The notes: generated by a model not told the origin, from the letters alone. A stretch of 61,419 nt of DNA from Fimadaptatus sp050946055 (GCA_050946055.1 JBMNUB010000013.1:1-61419), one strand, 5' to 3'. Positions 8,556 to 17,925 are shown, counted from the first letter of the stretch. Numbers and translations: made by a program.

Positions 8556-8584
8556 TTTGAGCGCTTGAACGGGTGTGGTATAAT
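8556..8584 (+). promoter_or_regulatory. Promoter of the GNAT-polC unit
   Basis: TTTGAG (8556-8561), 17-bp spacer and TATAAT (8579-8584), with an extended -10 (TGG before TATAAT). Confidence 0.7.
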
Positions 8585-8627
8585 ATAGGGCATGATGCGG
8601 CGCTGTGCGCCCGGGAGGAAGATGCAT

Positions 8628-9053
8628 ATGATGATACGCATAAGGATGGCCGTGCCGGATGACGCGGCGGAGCTTATGGCGATGAACCGCGAGTTCAACG
8701 GAGTAGATGACGTAAGCGAGGATGATGTGCGCGCGGAGCTTGCGCAGGGCGGCGAGCTGGTGGCGGTGGCCGATGCGGGCGAGTGCCTGGCGGGCTATTG
8801 CTGCGCGCAGAAGTACAAGTCGTTTTGCTATAAGAGACCCGTGGCCGAGATGACTGAGCTGTACGTGCGCGCGGAGTTTCGCCACAAGGGACTGTCCTCG
8901 CGCCTTATAGCCTGCCAGATGGATGCGCTGCGCGCCATGGGCGTGGACGAGGTGAAGGTGCTGACGGGCGCGGACAACGCCGTGGCACAGGCCGTATACC
9001 GGGCAAACGGATTTGACAAGCAGGACGAAACCTGCCTTGCGCGCAGGCTATGA
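8628..9053 (+). CDS. GNAT-family N-acetyltransferase
   Basis: This 141-aa protein has the GNAT fold pattern. It starts with IRIRMAVPDDAAELMAMNREF, has a central strand MTELYVRAEFRHKGLSSRLI in which RHKGLSSRL fills the acetyl-CoA pyrophosphate-binding position (R/QxxGxG/A), and ends with a VYRANGF motif typical of the family C-terminus. It transfers an acetyl group from acetyl-CoA to an unknown amine. The start at 8628 suits the GGGAGG at 8613-8618; 8622 and 8631 are alternatives, while 8592 is too close to the -10. The gene lies 13 bp upstream of polC and very likely shares its transcript. Confidence 0.8.
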   Translation: MMIRIRMAVPDDAAELMAMNREFNGVDDVSEDDVRAELAQGGELVAVADAGECLAGYCCAQKYKSFCYKRPVAEMTELYVRAEFRHKGLSSRLIACQMDALRAMGVDEVKVLTGADNAVAQAVYRANGFDKQDETCLARRL

Positions 9054-9066
9054 GCGGAGGTCGCTT

Positions 9067-12000
9067 ATGCAGGAATACTGGCAAAATCTGATGCGCGGGC
9101 TGAAGCCGGAGCTGCTCAGCCAGCTCACGCTGGAAAAGGCGCTGGTCAATCGCGATGGCACGCGGCTGATGGTGTGCTTTCACTCGCCCGAACTCATAGT
9201 TGGCGAGGATTACAGCGACATAAAGCGGCGCGTGCGCGCGGCGTTTCCCGACCGCGAGGTGGCGGTGCGCGTGTCCTGCCCGGCGCTGAAAGAACTGGTC
9301 GAGCGCGACATAACGCCATATTGGGACTTCATAAAGGACTGCGTGCTGCGCCGCCTGCCCGCATGCCGCCCCTTCTTTAAGCAGTGCCGTCTGGAGCAGG
9401 ACGGCAGGCAGGTTACACTGGAGTTCCCCGACGAGGCGGTCATATCCTTCATGCTCAACTGCCATGCCGAAAAGTTGTTGACCAAGATATGCGACGATCT
9501 GTTTCGCGCGCGCATATCGTTTGAGTTCACGTGCAGCGGGGGCATGGACGAGCGCCTGCGCTACATAAGCGAGATGCGCAAGAAGGACGAGGAACTGCTA
9601 ATGGAGCGGCTGATGCTGGAGCAGAAGGCCGCTGCCGAGGCGCAGCAGAAGAAGAAGCCGCAGCTGCCGCAGGTGCTGTTTGGCAGGGCGATAGACACTC
9701 AGCCCATGGTGATAGACCAGCTGGCCGAGGACTCCGGGCGCGTGACGGTAGAGGGCGAGATAGTCACGACCGAGCTGAAGGAAGTGCGCGACGGTGAACT
9801 TACCATAGTCAGCTTCACCGTGACCGATTACACAGGCACTGTGTACGTCAAGGCCTTCCTGCGCGCCAAGAAGGGCCGTCCGGGCGAGGAAGCGCCTGCG
9901 CAGCCAGACAGGCCTGAACCCTTGACCGAGTACCTAAAGCCCGGCGCGTGCATCCGTGTGCGCGGCCAGTATCGCTATGACGACTTCCTCAAGGAGATGG
10001 TCATAATGCTGTCCGATGCCGAGCAGAAGAAGAAGGAGATGCGTCAGGACAACGCCCCGCGCAAGCGCGTCGAGCTGCACATGCACACTCAGATGAGCAG
10101 CATGGACGGCGTGTCCAGCGCCACGGCGCTGATAAAGCGCGCCATAAGCTGGGGCTTCCCGGCGGTGGCCGTGACCGACCATGGCGTGTGCCAGTCCTTC
10201 CCGGAGGCATTCAAGGCGGCGGGCAAGGACATAAAGTTCATACCGGGCTGCGAAGGGTATCTGATAGAGGATGCCGCCGTGCTGGTCGATAACGCCGACG
10301 AGCGCCTGCTTGCCGATACGCCCTTTGTGGTACTGGACGTTGAGACCACCGGCCTTAACAACAATACCGACATGATAACCGAGATAGGCGCGGTGCGCAT
10401 AGAGCATGGCGAGGAGGTCGCCGAGTTCTCCGAGCTAATAAACCCCGGCCGCATGATACCCGAGCGCGTGGTCGAACTGACCGGCATAACCGACGCCATG
10501 GTGCGCGACTGCCCGCGCATAGAGGAGGTCGCGCCGCGCTTTTATGAGTTCTGCCGGGGCGCGGTGCTGGTGGCGCACAATGCGTCGTTTGACATGGGCT
10601 TCATAAAGCGCGCCTTTGAGCCGCTAGGCGGGCTGAACGCGCCTGTGCTGGATACGCTGATACTCACGCGCAATCAGTACGCCGGGCAGATAAAGAACTT
10701 TAAGCTGGGTACTATCTGCAAATTCTTAGGCATAAGCCTAAAGAACGCCCATCGCGCCGTACACGATGCGCGCGCGACAGGCAAGGTCATGCTGCACGCA
10801 CTGGATGTGCTGCGCATGCAGCATCCCGAGGTCAAGCGCGTGTGCGACCTCAACAACGTGTTCTACGCCGACAAGGACGCGCGCTCTTATCATATAATAC
10901 TGCTGGCGCGCTCTCAGGACGGGCTTACCAACCTGAACCGCATAGTGTCCGACGCGCACCTCAACCACTTCAACAAGCGCCCGCGCATACCGCGCAGCGT
11001 GCTTACCAAGTACCGCGACGGCATAATCGTGGGCAGCGCCTGCGAGGCGGGCGAACTGTTCCGCGCCATGGTGGCGGGCAAGAGCGAGAGCGAGCTGCTC
11101 AAGATAGCGTCGTTTTATGACTATCTGGAGATACAGCCCATAGGCAACAACGAGTTCATGGTGCGTGAAGGTACGGCGCGCGACGATGAGATGCTGCGCG
11201 ATTACAACCGCCGCATACTGGCGCTGGGCGATAAGCTGGGCAAGCCCACCTGCGCCACCTGCGACGTACACTTCCTTGACCCCAAGGACGCCAAGTTCCG
11301 CGCCATACTTATGGCCGGACAGGGCTTTGAAGATGCCGACCAGCAAGCGCCGCTCTACCTGCGCACCACCGAGGAGATGCTGGAGGAGTTCAACTATCTG
11401 GGCGACCGCGCCGAGGAAGTGGTCATAGACAACCCAAACAAGATTGCCGACATGGTCAAGGATGTTAAGCTGTTCATACCGCATCCCAAGAACGAGGTCA
11501 CGTTCCAGCCCTTCTGGCCGGATGCCGCCGACAATGTGCGCAACATGGCCGAGAGCCGCGCCCGCGAGGTGTACGGCGATCCGCTGCCCGACATAGTGCG
11601 CGCCCGGCTGGACAAGGAGCTTAAGTCCATACTGGGCTATGGCTTTGGCACGCTGTACAACATCGCGCAGAAGCTGGTCAAGAAGTCCACCGACGACGGC
11701 TACATAGTCGGCTCGCGCGGTTCGGTCGGCTCGTCGCTGGTGGCGCACTTCATAGGCATAACCGAGGTCAACGCGCTGCCGCCGCACTATGTATGCCCTG
11801 AGTGCAAGTTCTCCGACTGGAACCCGCCCAAGGGCTATACCTGCGGGCCCGACCTGCCGCCGCGCAAGTGTCCCAAGTGCGGCGCGGACATGCGCCCGGA
11901 TGGATTCGAGATACCGTTTGAAACGTTTCTGGGATTCTATGGCGACAAGGTTCCCGACATCGACCTCAACTTCTCAGGCGTGTATCAGCCACGCGCGCAT

Positions 12001-13386
12001 GCCTATATAGAGGAGCTGTTCGGCAAGGGCAACGTGTTCCGCGCCGGCACGATAGGCACGCTGGCCGAAAAGACCGCCTATGGCTATGTGAGCAAGTACC
12101 TTGAGGAGCGCGGCCAGCACGCCACGCGCGCCGAGAAGGACAGGCTGGCGGCGGGCTGCGTGGGCGTAAAGCGCACCACGGGTCAGCATCCCGGCGGCAT
12201 AGTCGTGCTGCCCAAGGATTACGAGATATACCAGTTCACCGCTATACAGCACCCCGCCGATGACAACGACACCGACATAATCACCACGCACTACGACTTC
12301 AACTCCATGCACGACGTGCTGGTCAAGCTGGACTGTCTGGGTCACGATGATCCCACCATGCTGCGCGCGCTTCAGGACATAACCGGCATATCGCCCAAGC
12401 AAGTGCCGCTGGGCGATAAGAAGGTCATGAGCCTGTTCACCTCGCCCGAGGCGTTGGGGGTCACGCCCGACCAGATATACGGCTGCAAGTCGGGAACGCT
12501 GGGCATACCCGAGTTCGGAACGCGCTTCGTGCGCGGCATGCTGGAGGAGACTCAGCCGCACACCATGGAGGAGCTGATACGAATAGCGGGCCTTAGCCAC
12601 GGCACGGACGTGTGGCTGGGCAACGCGCAGGAACTGGTTAAGAGCGGTCAGGCACAGCTCAAGGACTGCATATGCAACCGCGACGACATAATGAACTTCT
12701 TAATAGCGCAGGGGCTGGAACCCAAGATGGCCTTTACCATAATGGAATCGGTGCGCAAGGGCAAGGGCCTAAAGCCCGAGATGGAGCAGGCCATGAACGA
12801 GAAGAACACGCCCGCGTGGTTCATAGACTCCTGCAAGAAGATAAAGTACATGTTCCCCAAGGGTCACTCGGTGGCGTACGTCACCATGTCGCTGCGCATA
12901 GCGTACTTCAAGGTCTACTATCCCGTGGCGTACTATAAGTGCTACCTGCAGCGCAACCTGGACAGCTTTGACGCCTCCATAATGATGGGCAGCGCAAACG
13001 ACATACTGGAGAAGCTGGTGGCGCTGGACGACAGGGGCAAGGACATAAGCGCCAAGGAGGCCAACATAGTCACCATGCTTGAGATAATGCTGGAGATGCA
13101 CGCGCGCCACATGGAACTTTTGCCCTGCGACCTGTACGAGAGCGAGGTCAGCGAGTTCGTGATAAAGAGCGACCATGAGCTGCTGATACCCTTCACCGCC
13201 ATACCCGGTCTGGGTGCAAACGCCGCGCAGCAGGTGGTGGACGCGCGCAAGGACGGCCCGTTCATATCGGTCGAGGACATGGTAAAGCGGTGCGTGGGCA
13301 AGGCTACGATAGAGCTGCTGCGCAAGTTCGGCTGTCTCAAGGGCATGCCGGAGACCAGCCAGATGAGCCTGTTTGACATGATTTGA
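9067..13386 (+). CDS. polC: DNA polymerase III PolC-type alpha subunit
   Basis: This 1439-aa protein has the full Gram-positive PolC architecture. There is an N-terminal domain and an OB fold (about 225-330). A PHP domain opens with RVELHMHTQMSSMDG (about 334) and is interrupted by a DnaQ-like 3'-5' exonuclease (VVLDVETTGL at about 420-429). The polymerase core carries a zinc knuckle (CPEC...CPKC, about 912-939) and the catalytic PDIDLNF (about 963). It replicates the chromosome. Length is normal for the family (about 1430-1440). The start at 9067 has GGAGG well placed; an upstream frame overlapping the acetyltransferase is not needed. A perfect terminator follows. Ile codons are almost all ATA. 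Confidence 0.97.
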   Translation: MQEYWQNLMRGLKPELLSQLTLEKALVNRDGTRLMVCFHSPELIVGEDYSDIKRRVRAAFPDREVAVRVSCPALKELVERDITPYWDFIKDCVLRRLPACRPFFKQCRLEQDGRQVTLEFPDEAVISFMLNCHAEKLLTKICDDLFRARISFEFTCSGGMDERLRYISEMRKKDEELLMERLMLEQKAAAEAQQKKKPQLPQVLFGRAIDTQPMVIDQLAEDSGRVTVEGEIVTTELKEVRDGELTIVSFTVTDYTGTVYVKAFLRAKKGRPGEEAPAQPDRPEPLTEYLKPGACIRVRGQYRYDDFLKEMVIMLSDAEQKKKEMRQDNAPRKRVELHMHTQMSSMDGVSSATALIKRAISWGFPAVAVTDHGVCQSFPEAFKAAGKDIKFIPGCEGYLIEDAAVLVDNADERLLADTPFVVLDVETTGLNNNTDMITEIGAVRIEHGEEVAEFSELINPGRMIPERVVELTGITDAMVRDCPRIEEVAPRFYEFCRGAVLVAHNASFDMGFIKRAFEPLGGLNAPVLDTLILTRNQYAGQIKNFKLGTICKFLGISLKNAHRAVHDARATGKVMLHALDVLRMQHPEVKRVCDLNNVFYADKDARSYHIILLARSQDGLTNLNRIVSDAHLNHFNKRPRIPRSVLTKYRDGIIVGSACEAGELFRAMVAGKSESELLKIASFYDYLEIQPIGNNEFMVREGTARDDEMLRDYNRRILALGDKLGKPTCATCDVHFLDPKDAKFRAILMAGQGFEDADQQAPLYLRTTEEMLEEFNYLGDRAEEVVIDNPNKIADMVKDVKLFIPHPKNEVTFQPFWPDAADNVRNMAESRAREVYGDPLPDIVRARLDKELKSILGYGFGTLYNIAQKLVKKSTDDGYIVGSRGSVGSSLVAHFIGITEVNALPPHYVCPECKFSDWNPPKGYTCGPDLPPRKCPKCGADMRPDGFEIPFETFLGFYGDKVPDIDLNFSGVYQPRAHAYIEELFGKGNVFRAGTIGTLAEKTAYGYVSKYLEERGQHATRAEKDRLAAGCVGVKRTTGQHPGGIVVLPKDYEIYQFTAIQHPADDNDTDIITTHYDFNSMHDVLVKLDCLGHDDPTMLRALQDITGISPKQVPLGDKKVMSLFTSPEALGVTPDQIYGCKSGTLGIPEFGTRFVRGMLEETQPHTMEELIRIAGLSHGTDVWLGNAQELVKSGQAQLKDCICNRDDIMNFLIAQGLEPKMAFTIMESVRKGKGLKPEMEQAMNEKNTPAWFIDSCKKIKYMFPKGHSVAYVTMSLRIAYFKVYYPVAYYKCYLQRNLDSFDASIMMGSANDILEKLVALDDRGKDISAKEANIVTMLEIMLEMHARHMELLPCDLYESEVSEFVIKSDHELLIPFTAIPGLGANAAQQVVDARKDGPFISVEDMVKRCVGKATIELLRKFGCLKGMPETSQMSLFDMI

Positions 13387-13431
13387 CGCTCATGTGCAGC
13401 TGCATGGCGCGTCATGCTGTGGAATGCATAT

Positions 13432-13474
13432 AGAAGAACTGCCGCAAAGCCATCCGCTTTGCGGCAGTTCTTCT
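13432..13474 (+). terminator. Intrinsic terminator of polC
   Basis: A perfect 19-bp stem: AGAAGAACTGCCGCAAAGC (13432-13450) pairs with 13456-13474 across the 5-nt loop CATCC. The A-rich and T-rich outer pairs let it work in both directions. Two copies of ATTATAGACGCG follow directly at about 13475-13498. Confidence 0.9.
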
Positions 13475-13743
13475 ATTATAGACGCGATTATAGACGCGAT
13501 GCGCGAGGCATGGACGCGATGCGCAAGGCCGAGCGACGCGCCGCCACGTGTGCGCGCGAGCCTGACGGGGCGGGGATGCGCGCAGCTAGGTGGGGGAACT
13601 GCGCTGTGCGCACGCCGCCCAATAGCGGCGAGCAACGCGGACAGGCATGCCGCGCAGGGCGGTAAGCCAATGCCGCCGCGCGCTGCAGGCGACAGGTGCG
13701 CGGCTTGCCATGTGCGCGCCATGACCTAGCCACGCATGTGCTG
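13475..13743. other. Non-coding interval between polC terminator and the convergent DUF5714 gene
   Basis: Apart from the two 12-bp direct repeats at its left edge, nothing recognisable is seen. Confidence 0.4.
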
Positions 13744-14451
13744 TCAGCGCTGCCCGGTCGCGCGCTGCGCGGGCGAGAACGGGCAGCGGCGGCCTATGCA
13801 CTGGTTGTTGCGCGACGAGTGGCGGCAAACTATGTCGCCCATGTCCATGCGCACGCCCAGATTCTCCGCGGTGAAGGCAGCGGCTTCGCGTATGGCCAGA
13901 TAGGAATCGCGCTTGCAGCAGCGCGGCCCGCCCACTTCGCCTATGGCGCTGAGGGCGCGTGCGGTCATGCGGTGGGCAAGGCCGAAGCTGTCCTGGCTCA
14001 GTGGAGTAGCGCCGGTGGCTATCGATATGAACATACCCGTGCTCAGCCCTGCGCCGCATGCGCCCCAGAACCCGCACGCGCCGCCAGGCACAGCGCCGCC
14101 GCGCTGGCGCATCTCGCCAAGCGCATGCTCAAGCTCTATCTGTCCGCCCGCGTTTTTGTACGCGGTCAGCAGCGCCGCGCCCACCATTATGTGATGCTCA
14201 GGGCCGTGCATGTGGCAAAAGTCCAGCGCCATGAGGCGCTCCATTATCGCTATGGGATTGCTGGATCGCTCGGCAAGGCACGCGCCCACTATCGCATCCA
14301 CGCCGCGCGAGTGGCATTCGTCGCATACAAAGTGGCCGCGCTCGCATGAGGTGCGGCTGAGCGCATGCCTGTGGCATATGGCGCACTCCATGTCGCGTGC
14401 CTCGTCCGAGTATTTAAGCGGCGCGCCGCAGATAAGGCATTCGTCCTTCAT
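13744..14451 (-). CDS. DUF5714-type zinc-ribbon protein
   Basis: This 235-aa protein starts with a zinc-ribbon-like region (CLIC at 5-8, CAIC at about 22-25, CDEC at about 42-45). The core reads FCHMHGPEHHIMVGAAL and then GGACGFWGACGAGLSTGMF, which I recognise as the signature of the DUF5714 family found in methanogens and anaerobic Firmicutes. Conserved His and Cys residues suggest a metal or redox centre, but the family has no established reaction that I can name. The start at 14451 has GGAGGAC at a normal distance. It stands alone, convergent with polC. Confidence 0.7.
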   Translation of the reverse strand: MKDECLICGAPLKYSDEARDMECAICHRHALSRTSCERGHFVCDECHSRGVDAIVGACLAERSSNPIAIMERLMALDFCHMHGPEHHIMVGAALLTAYKNAGGQIELEHALGEMRQRGGAVPGGACGFWGACGAGLSTGMFISIATGATPLSQDSFGLAHRMTARALSAIGEVGGPRCCKRDSYLAIREAAAFTAENLGVRMDMGDIVCRHSSRNNQCIGRRCPFSPAQRATGQR

Positions 14452-14960
14452 GGATATCGTCCTCCATTATATTGCACATTTTCGATGTAACAATACCACT
14501 TTGACCGGTACATTGCAAGCGCGAGACGGCTTGTGCCGTTAATATTTGCGCATTAAAGATAGTCTTAATGCGCAAACGGCCATGGCAGCGCGCGTTCATC
14601 AGCCGCGCATATTGGCAAGCCGCAGCGGGCGCGGCGCGGGTCATGCGCGCAGCCAATCGGAACGGATGCGCTTTATGAGGCTGCATGCGCAGGCCGGCAC
14701 GGTGCGCGCTACCGGGACTTATACCGCGAGCATATGCAGGCGCTGCGGCAGTGCGGGCGTGCTGTGAAGGCTAGACGCTGACCGCCGCAGGGCGCAGGCG
14801 CATAACTGGGGTCTTGCGCGCCGCACGGCTGCTCAGGCCCAGTGTGCGCGGTGCGGCTTGCATGCGCGCGGGGCGTGCAGGCGCATTGGATGTGCATCGT
14901 TCACAATGACCGGCCGCGCCATTCTGCGATATCGCATATCGGAAAGCAACATGTATTTAA
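14452..14960. other. Non-coding divergent interval with a 12-bp inverted repeat
   Basis: TTTGCGCATTAA (14545-14556) pairs perfectly with TTAATGCGCAAA (14565-14576) around an 8-nt loop. CCGTT and AACGG can extend the pairing across a small bulge. With no T-run and a position between divergent genes, it could be an operator; this is inference. No gene is supported in the interval. Confidence 0.45.
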
Positions 14961-14989
14961 GTGACATTTGCAATCGGCTGGTATATAAT
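14961..14989 (+). promoter_or_regulatory. Promoter of the MFS transporter gene
   Basis: GTGACA (14961-14966), 17-bp spacer, TATAAT (14984-14989). Confidence 0.7.
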
Positions 14990-15024
14990 TGCATGTGTAC
15001 GATTTGAGCATGGAGGGTTTTCTG

Positions 15025-16221
15025 ATGCGGAAGAATTACCGGCGCACGCTTCTGGCCTGCTGCATAGGCATGATAACGCAGGCCATAACGGCAAACTTTA
15101 CCCCGCTGCTGTTTCTGACCTTCTACAACGACTACAACATATCCATGGGCAAGATAGCGCTCATACCCACCGCGTTCTTCATTGCGCAGATAGTGGTGGA
15201 CGCGATATGCGCGCGCTATGTGGACAGGATAGGATACAGGCGCGCGATAATCGCGTCGCAGGCTGCTTCTGCGCTGGGGCTTATCGGCCTTGCGGTATTG
15301 CCGGAAGTTATGCCCGATCCGTTCATGGGCGTTATAATATGCGTCATAGTGTATGCGATAGGCAGCGGACTCATAGAAGTGCTGGTGAGCCCGATAGTGG
15401 AGGCCTGTCCGTTTGACCACAAAGAGTCGGTAATGAGCATGATGCATTCGTTCTATTGCTGGGGTTCGGTGGCCGTAGTGCTGCTGTCCACGCTGTTTTT
15501 TGCGGGCTTTGGCATAGCCAACTGGAAGATACTGGCGTGCATATGGGCGCTGCTGCCGATTTTCAACATAGCCAACTTCGCGCGCTGCCCGATAGAGCAT
15601 CTGGTGGAGGATGGCAAGGGCATGACCGTGGGCCAGCTCGTCAAAGCGCCGCTTTTCTGGCTGGCGGTAGTGCTGATGATGTGTTCGGGCGCGTCGGAGA
15701 TATCCATGGCACAGTGGGCGTCGGCGTATGCCGAATCCGCGCTGGGGCTTACAAAGACGCTGGGCGATCTTACAGGCCCGTGCATGTTTGCCATAACCAT
15801 GGGCATAAGCCGCGTCATATACGGCAAGTATGGCGAGAAGGTTGATCTGACCAACTTCATGCTGGGCTCGGGCGCGCTGTGCGTTGTGTGCTACGCGCTT
15901 GCTTCGTTTACGTATGAGCCCATGTGGGGACTGGTGGGCTGCATAACCTGCGGCTTCTCGGTGGGCATAATGTGGCCGGGTACGCTCAGCATAACCTCGG
16001 CGCGCATGCCCATGGGCGGCACGGCGCTGTTTGCGCTTATGGCCATGGCGGGCGATCTGGGCGGCGCGTTCGGCCCCAGCATGGTGGGCTATGTGACCCA
16101 GCTCGCAGGAGACAATCTGCGCATAGGTCTGCGCGTGGGCATAATATTCCCGGTACTCATGATGGTGGGGCTTGTCATAATGAAGCGCTGCTACTCGACC
16201 AAGCGCGATCTTGAGCGCTGA
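15025..16221 (+). CDS. Major facilitator superfamily transporter (sugar-type)
   Basis: This 398-aa protein has about 12 membrane helices. The MFS motif A region between helices 2 and 3 reads ARYVDRIGYRR. The segments HSFYCWGS and SMAQWASAYAES resemble the FucP-like sugar:cation symporter branch. The start at 15025 has GGAGGG seven bases upstream; the more upstream ATG at 14989 overlaps the -10. Its substrate cannot be told. No sugar-metabolic gene is adjacent; the GH38 gene lies 7 kb away on the other strand. It converges with the WG-repeat lipoprotein gene. Confidence 0.8.
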   Translation: MRKNYRRTLLACCIGMITQAITANFTPLLFLTFYNDYNISMGKIALIPTAFFIAQIVVDAICARYVDRIGYRRAIIASQAASALGLIGLAVLPEVMPDPFMGVIICVIVYAIGSGLIEVLVSPIVEACPFDHKESVMSMMHSFYCWGSVAVVLLSTLFFAGFGIANWKILACIWALLPIFNIANFARCPIEHLVEDGKGMTVGQLVKAPLFWLAVVLMMCSGASEISMAQWASAYAESALGLTKTLGDLTGPCMFAITMGISRVIYGKYGEKVDLTNFMLGSGALCVVCYALASFTYEPMWGLVGCITCGFSVGIMWPGTLSITSARMPMGGTALFALMAMAGDLGGAFGPSMVGYVTQLAGDNLRIGLRVGIIFPVLMMVGLVIMKRCYSTKRDLER

Positions 16222-16240
16222 CTTAGGCGATGCGGCAATG

Positions 16241-16279
16241 AAACGGGCGCTTGTGATCGTTGAATCGCAAGCGCCCGCC
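16241..16279. terminator. 39-bp hairpin, first copy
   Basis: GGGCGCTTG...CAAGCGCCC forms a strong stem-loop just after the MFS gene. Read on the minus strand, the following bases are GTTTCATT, so it can also end transcription leaving the dispersed repeat copy A. An exact 39-bp duplicate lies at 16520-16558. Confidence 0.7.
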
Positions 16280-16504
16280 AGACTGTCCCCGACCCCGTGA
16301 GCGCTCGAAAGGGTAAGCAGACCGCCGGCCTTAATCGCGCCCGGCGACATGTGCGGTGGGCGCATGATTTTGCGGCTTGAAATTCAATTTCCCGGAGCAG
16401 CATATCTACCTTGCAGTTTCCACGCCCGTAAATCCTCGAGGATTTCAGTGGAAACTGAGCAGGGGTGGCGGGGGAGGTGATACCCCGTCCAAGCTTGTCA
16501 AAAA
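16280..16504 (-). repeat. Dispersed 3'-UTR structured repeat, copy A
   Basis: Read on the minus strand, this copy runs from GACAAGCTTGGACGGGG to GGGGACAGTCT. It contains a stem of CAGTTTCC with GGAAACTG enclosing AAATCCTCGAGGATTT, a GAAATTGAATTTC hairpin, and GCGCCC...GGGCGC enclosing the shared loop CGCACATGTCGC. It is sense-oriented to the WG-repeat gene that ends at 16579 and is framed by two exact copies of a 39-bp terminator-like hairpin. Confidence 0.85.
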
Positions 16505-16519
16505 GACGCTTTGACAGGC

Positions 16520-16558
16520 AAACGGGCGCTTGTGATCGTTGAATCGCAAGCGCCCGCC
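16520..16558. terminator. 39-bp hairpin, second copy
   Basis: Exact duplicate of 16241-16279, lying 20 bp past the stop of the minus-strand WG-repeat gene. On the minus strand it is followed by GTTTGCC, on the plus strand by TTTATG. It probably serves as the terminator of the WG-repeat gene. Confidence 0.7.
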
Positions 16559-16578
16559 TTTATGTTCGCGCTAAAGCC

Positions 16579-17877
16579 TTAGTCCCCGCTCTCATCATCC
16601 CGCGCGCCCACCGGGAATATCCATTCGCCGCCGGTGCGCATAAGTCCGTAATCGTCGCCGCGCTTGACCACATATGTGTCCGCGCCGGTCGCGGATATCT
16701 CGTCGTACTCCATGGGCAGCAGCTGTCTGCCCTGCATGTCGTAAAGCCCCCAGAGCGTGCGGCCACCGCTGCTCTTGCCCGCGCATATCGCCCATGTGCC
16801 GTCGCTGCCAATCAGCGAATAGGCTTCGCTTGCGCCGTCCAGCGCGAATATATCCGTGCCGTCGATGCCTTTCAGGCACACCCTGCGCTCGTCCGAGTCT
16901 ATGGTAAGCACCTTGTCCTCGCTCAGCACTTCCAGCATGGTCACGCCGTCGGTGTGCAGTATGGCCCGGCCGCGCGAGTCGTACAGCTCTACTCCGCCCT
17001 TGCCGACCAGCGCCGCCGTGCCAAAGCCGGGCAGGTACGCATACTCCACGCCGCGCACCGTGCGCAGCGGCATGAGCGTGGCGCTGTCGTAGAGCGTGGC
17101 CGTGCCGTCCGCTATGGCAACTATTGTGGCCGAAGCCGCGCCGGAGGCAAAGTTTATTATGGAATCGTATTTGAGCGGGAGTATGACGTTTCCGTATGCG
17201 TCTATCATGCCGAAGCCGTCGCCTCGCCGTACCACGGCCTTGCCGCCCGAAAAGTCCTCCACCCAGTCGTATATGGGCGCGACTACCCAATGGCCGTCGG
17301 TGTCCAGATATCCGTACTTGCCGTTGCGTGCGCGGGCGCTCATGCGATCTTCGGAGAAATAGCCCAGATAGCTGGCGTTTATGTTTATATACGTGCAGAC
17401 TCCGTCCCTGCCGGTCAGGTATATCTCGTCTGCTATGTCATCCCAGGGATCGTCGGTGGAGGTAAAGTATACGCCGTCTCTGACCGGCACTATGCGCCTG
17501 TACTTGGGCGGCAGTATTTCAGAGCCGTCCCAGTCTATGATGCCCATGCTGTCGCCGCGGATGGTTATGAGCGAGCCGCCCTCCTCGTATATGCTGTCGT
17601 ACTCCACGTCGGTAAGCTGTTGGCCGTATCTGTCAATGAGCAGCGCGCTTTCGTCGCCGCTTGTGTATGCGATGTAGAGCGGATGACCATCCGGCGATAT
17701 TACGGTCTGTATATAGCCGCATTCAAGGCCGGGCAGTGCGCGCCCCGATTCGTCCACAAGGTAGTATGTGCCTTCCTCACAAAATGGATAGACCGGCTCC
17801 GCCAGCTCCGCGCGCGCCGCAACGCACCCGGTAAGCATGAGAAGCGCGCCGGCAAGGACTATCATGCGCCGCAGCAT
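16579..17877 (-). CDS. WG-repeat-containing lipoprotein
   Basis: This 432-aa protein begins with a lipoprotein signal peptide (LRRMIVLAGALLMLTGC; lipobox LTGC, Cys at residue 18), so it should be tethered to the outer face of the membrane. The rest is built from repeats of the WG type, with the pattern GxxxDxxGxxxLPxxYDxI (for example FGMIDAYGNVILPLKYDSI), roughly eight in number and partly degenerate. WG-repeat proteins are beta-rich and common in anaerobes, but their molecular role is not established. The start at 17877 has GGAGGT; a longer reading to 17901 runs through that site. It is a single gene. Confidence 0.8.
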   Translation of the reverse strand: MLRRMIVLAGALLMLTGCVAARAELAEPVYPFCEEGTYYLVDESGRALPGLECGYIQTVISPDGHPLYIAYTSGDESALLIDRYGQQLTDVEYDSIYEEGGSLITIRGDSMGIIDWDGSEILPPKYRRIVPVRDGVYFTSTDDPWDDIADEIYLTGRDGVCTYININASYLGYFSEDRMSARARNGKYGYLDTDGHWVVAPIYDWVEDFSGGKAVVRRGDGFGMIDAYGNVILPLKYDSIINFASGAASATIVAIADGTATLYDSATLMPLRTVRGVEYAYLPGFGTAALVGKGGVELYDSRGRAILHTDGVTMLEVLSEDKVLTIDSDERRVCLKGIDGTDIFALDGASEAYSLIGSDGTWAICAGKSSGGRTLWGLYDMQGRQLLPMEYDEISATGADTYVVKRGDDYGLMRTGGEWIFPVGARDDESGD

Positions 17878-17916
17878 TTTAATACCTCCATCCAAATACA
17901 CAGAATCGCTGTGAAC

Positions 17917-17925
17917 ATTATACCA
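17917..17925 (-). promoter_or_regulatory. Extended -10 promoter of the WG-repeat gene
   Basis: On the minus strand TGGTATAAT, 40 bp upstream of the start. No good -35 is visible. Confidence 0.55.

Noticed and set aside
14462..14510. A promoter (TTGTTA-16-TATAAT) for the DUF5714 gene
   Set aside because: Transcription from it would begin inside or after the ribosome binding site, leaving no usable leader.
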